A DNA stretch of 48,698 bases. Origin: Smittium culicis. Lineage: Eukaryota; Kickxellomycota; Harpellomycetes; Harpellales; Legeriomycetaceae. The notes below the pieces were generated by a model that saw nothing but the letters and a program-made list of their open reading frames with translations, was not told where the DNA came from and did no database searches. The DNA is taken from positions 1-48,698 of the forward strand of contig LSSN01000782.1 of NCBI GenBank assembly GCA_001970855.1. Direction: 5' to 3'. The translations under genes were made by a program, and so were the position numbers. Shown here one piece after another: positions 48,599 to 48,698 of this stretch (the first letter of the stretch is position 1; every line of letters starts with the position of its first letter).

Positions 48599-48698
48599 TG
48601 TTACGACAAATAGCAGCCAGGAATCAGATATACTGATTCGGCCAATAGACAGCCAAGATCACCAGCTATCGAATGATATGACTTCCGAGGTTATTGGC
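48599..48698 (+). repeat. 3' LTR, cut by window end
   Basis: TGTTACG followed by AGCAGCCAGG, ATCAGATAT, CCAATAGACAGCC and CGAATGATAT resembles the start of the 5' LTR but not identically. The two LTRs therefore differ noticeably, through age, RIP-like mutation, or origin in different copies. The sequence also carries GGCCAAT and TTATTGGC phrases like the 5' LTR hairpins. Confidence 0.7.

Larger units (their letters stand above)
45751..48698 (+). mobile_element. Ty3/gypsy-type LTR retrotransposon, pol-deleted (3' end beyond window)
   Basis: The order is 5' LTR, primer-binding site, leader, gag, protease, N-terminal RT, then directly the 3' LTR. The RT fragment (YSPEETRILREHI, SSPYSANPEIVPKTDGSSR, INFRPLNKIT) is Ty3/gypsy-like. 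RNase H, integrase and most of RT are absent between about 48561 and 48599. G+C is far above the surroundings and most codons are readable, so the insertion is young compared with the other fossils. Target-site duplications cannot be checked because the right end is outside the window. Confidence 0.9.

Overview
This is a eukaryotic window, very A+T-rich (by eye roughly three quarters to four fifths A+T; not computed). It has an assembly gap at 26704-27487 and no intact conventional gene. The host is not identifiable from sequence alone. Spliceosomal introns with GTAAGT donors and CTAAC branch points, together with a Ty3/gypsy LTR element, a Mutator-like (MULE) transposase fossil and a LINE-type fossil, fit a fungus or another compact, AT-rich eukaryote. 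Several fossils keep one reading frame and are broken mainly by single-base stop codons in a sea of A+T. That looks like the AT-rich, repeat-mutated isochores of some fungi, but it is an inference.

Layout. 1-12600 is AT-rich desert with a few faint coding fossils (about 5.8-7.4 kb). 12672-15182 is the most unusual locus: nine tandem units of about 255 bp, each with two micro-exon-like blocks. The A blocks (usually 45 nt) share one phase in which all nine are open; joined together they give a repeated 15-residue peptide of the type SQHRPLLPEQSGQSR, and the last runs in frame into a short terminal exon ending in TAA at 15180-15182. The B blocks (41-42 nt) have splice-like borders but carry stops in that phase. 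The intron between each A and B holds a palindrome, AATTTCGGGCCCGAAATT, at a nearly fixed position. 15.5-22.3 kb is desert. 22.36-25.31 kb is a higher-GC island that reads best as a decayed minus-strand protein gene. 27.5-34.4 kb is desert, then a C-poor, purine-rich coding fossil lies at 34.42-35.06 kb. 39.72-40.51 kb is a MULE transposase fossil. 40.5-45.18 kb is desert.

45.18-48.70 kb is the best preserved part. It holds a minus-strand LINE-type C-terminal fragment (45184-45702), then a young Ty3/gypsy element: 5' LTR 45751-46297, primer-binding site, gag, protease, the first part of reverse transcriptase, and the beginning of the 3' LTR at 48599. Most of pol (rest of RT, RNase H, integrase) is missing. 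A textbook -1 frameshift signal lies at the gag/pol overlap: GGGAAAC at 47628-47634, followed by an 8-bp perfect stem. The copy is disabled by a stop in gag, a frame change before RT, and the pol deletion.

The main candidates for something undescribed are the micro-exon peptide-repeat gene with its palindrome-bearing introns, and the compact frameshift signal of the Ty3 element.
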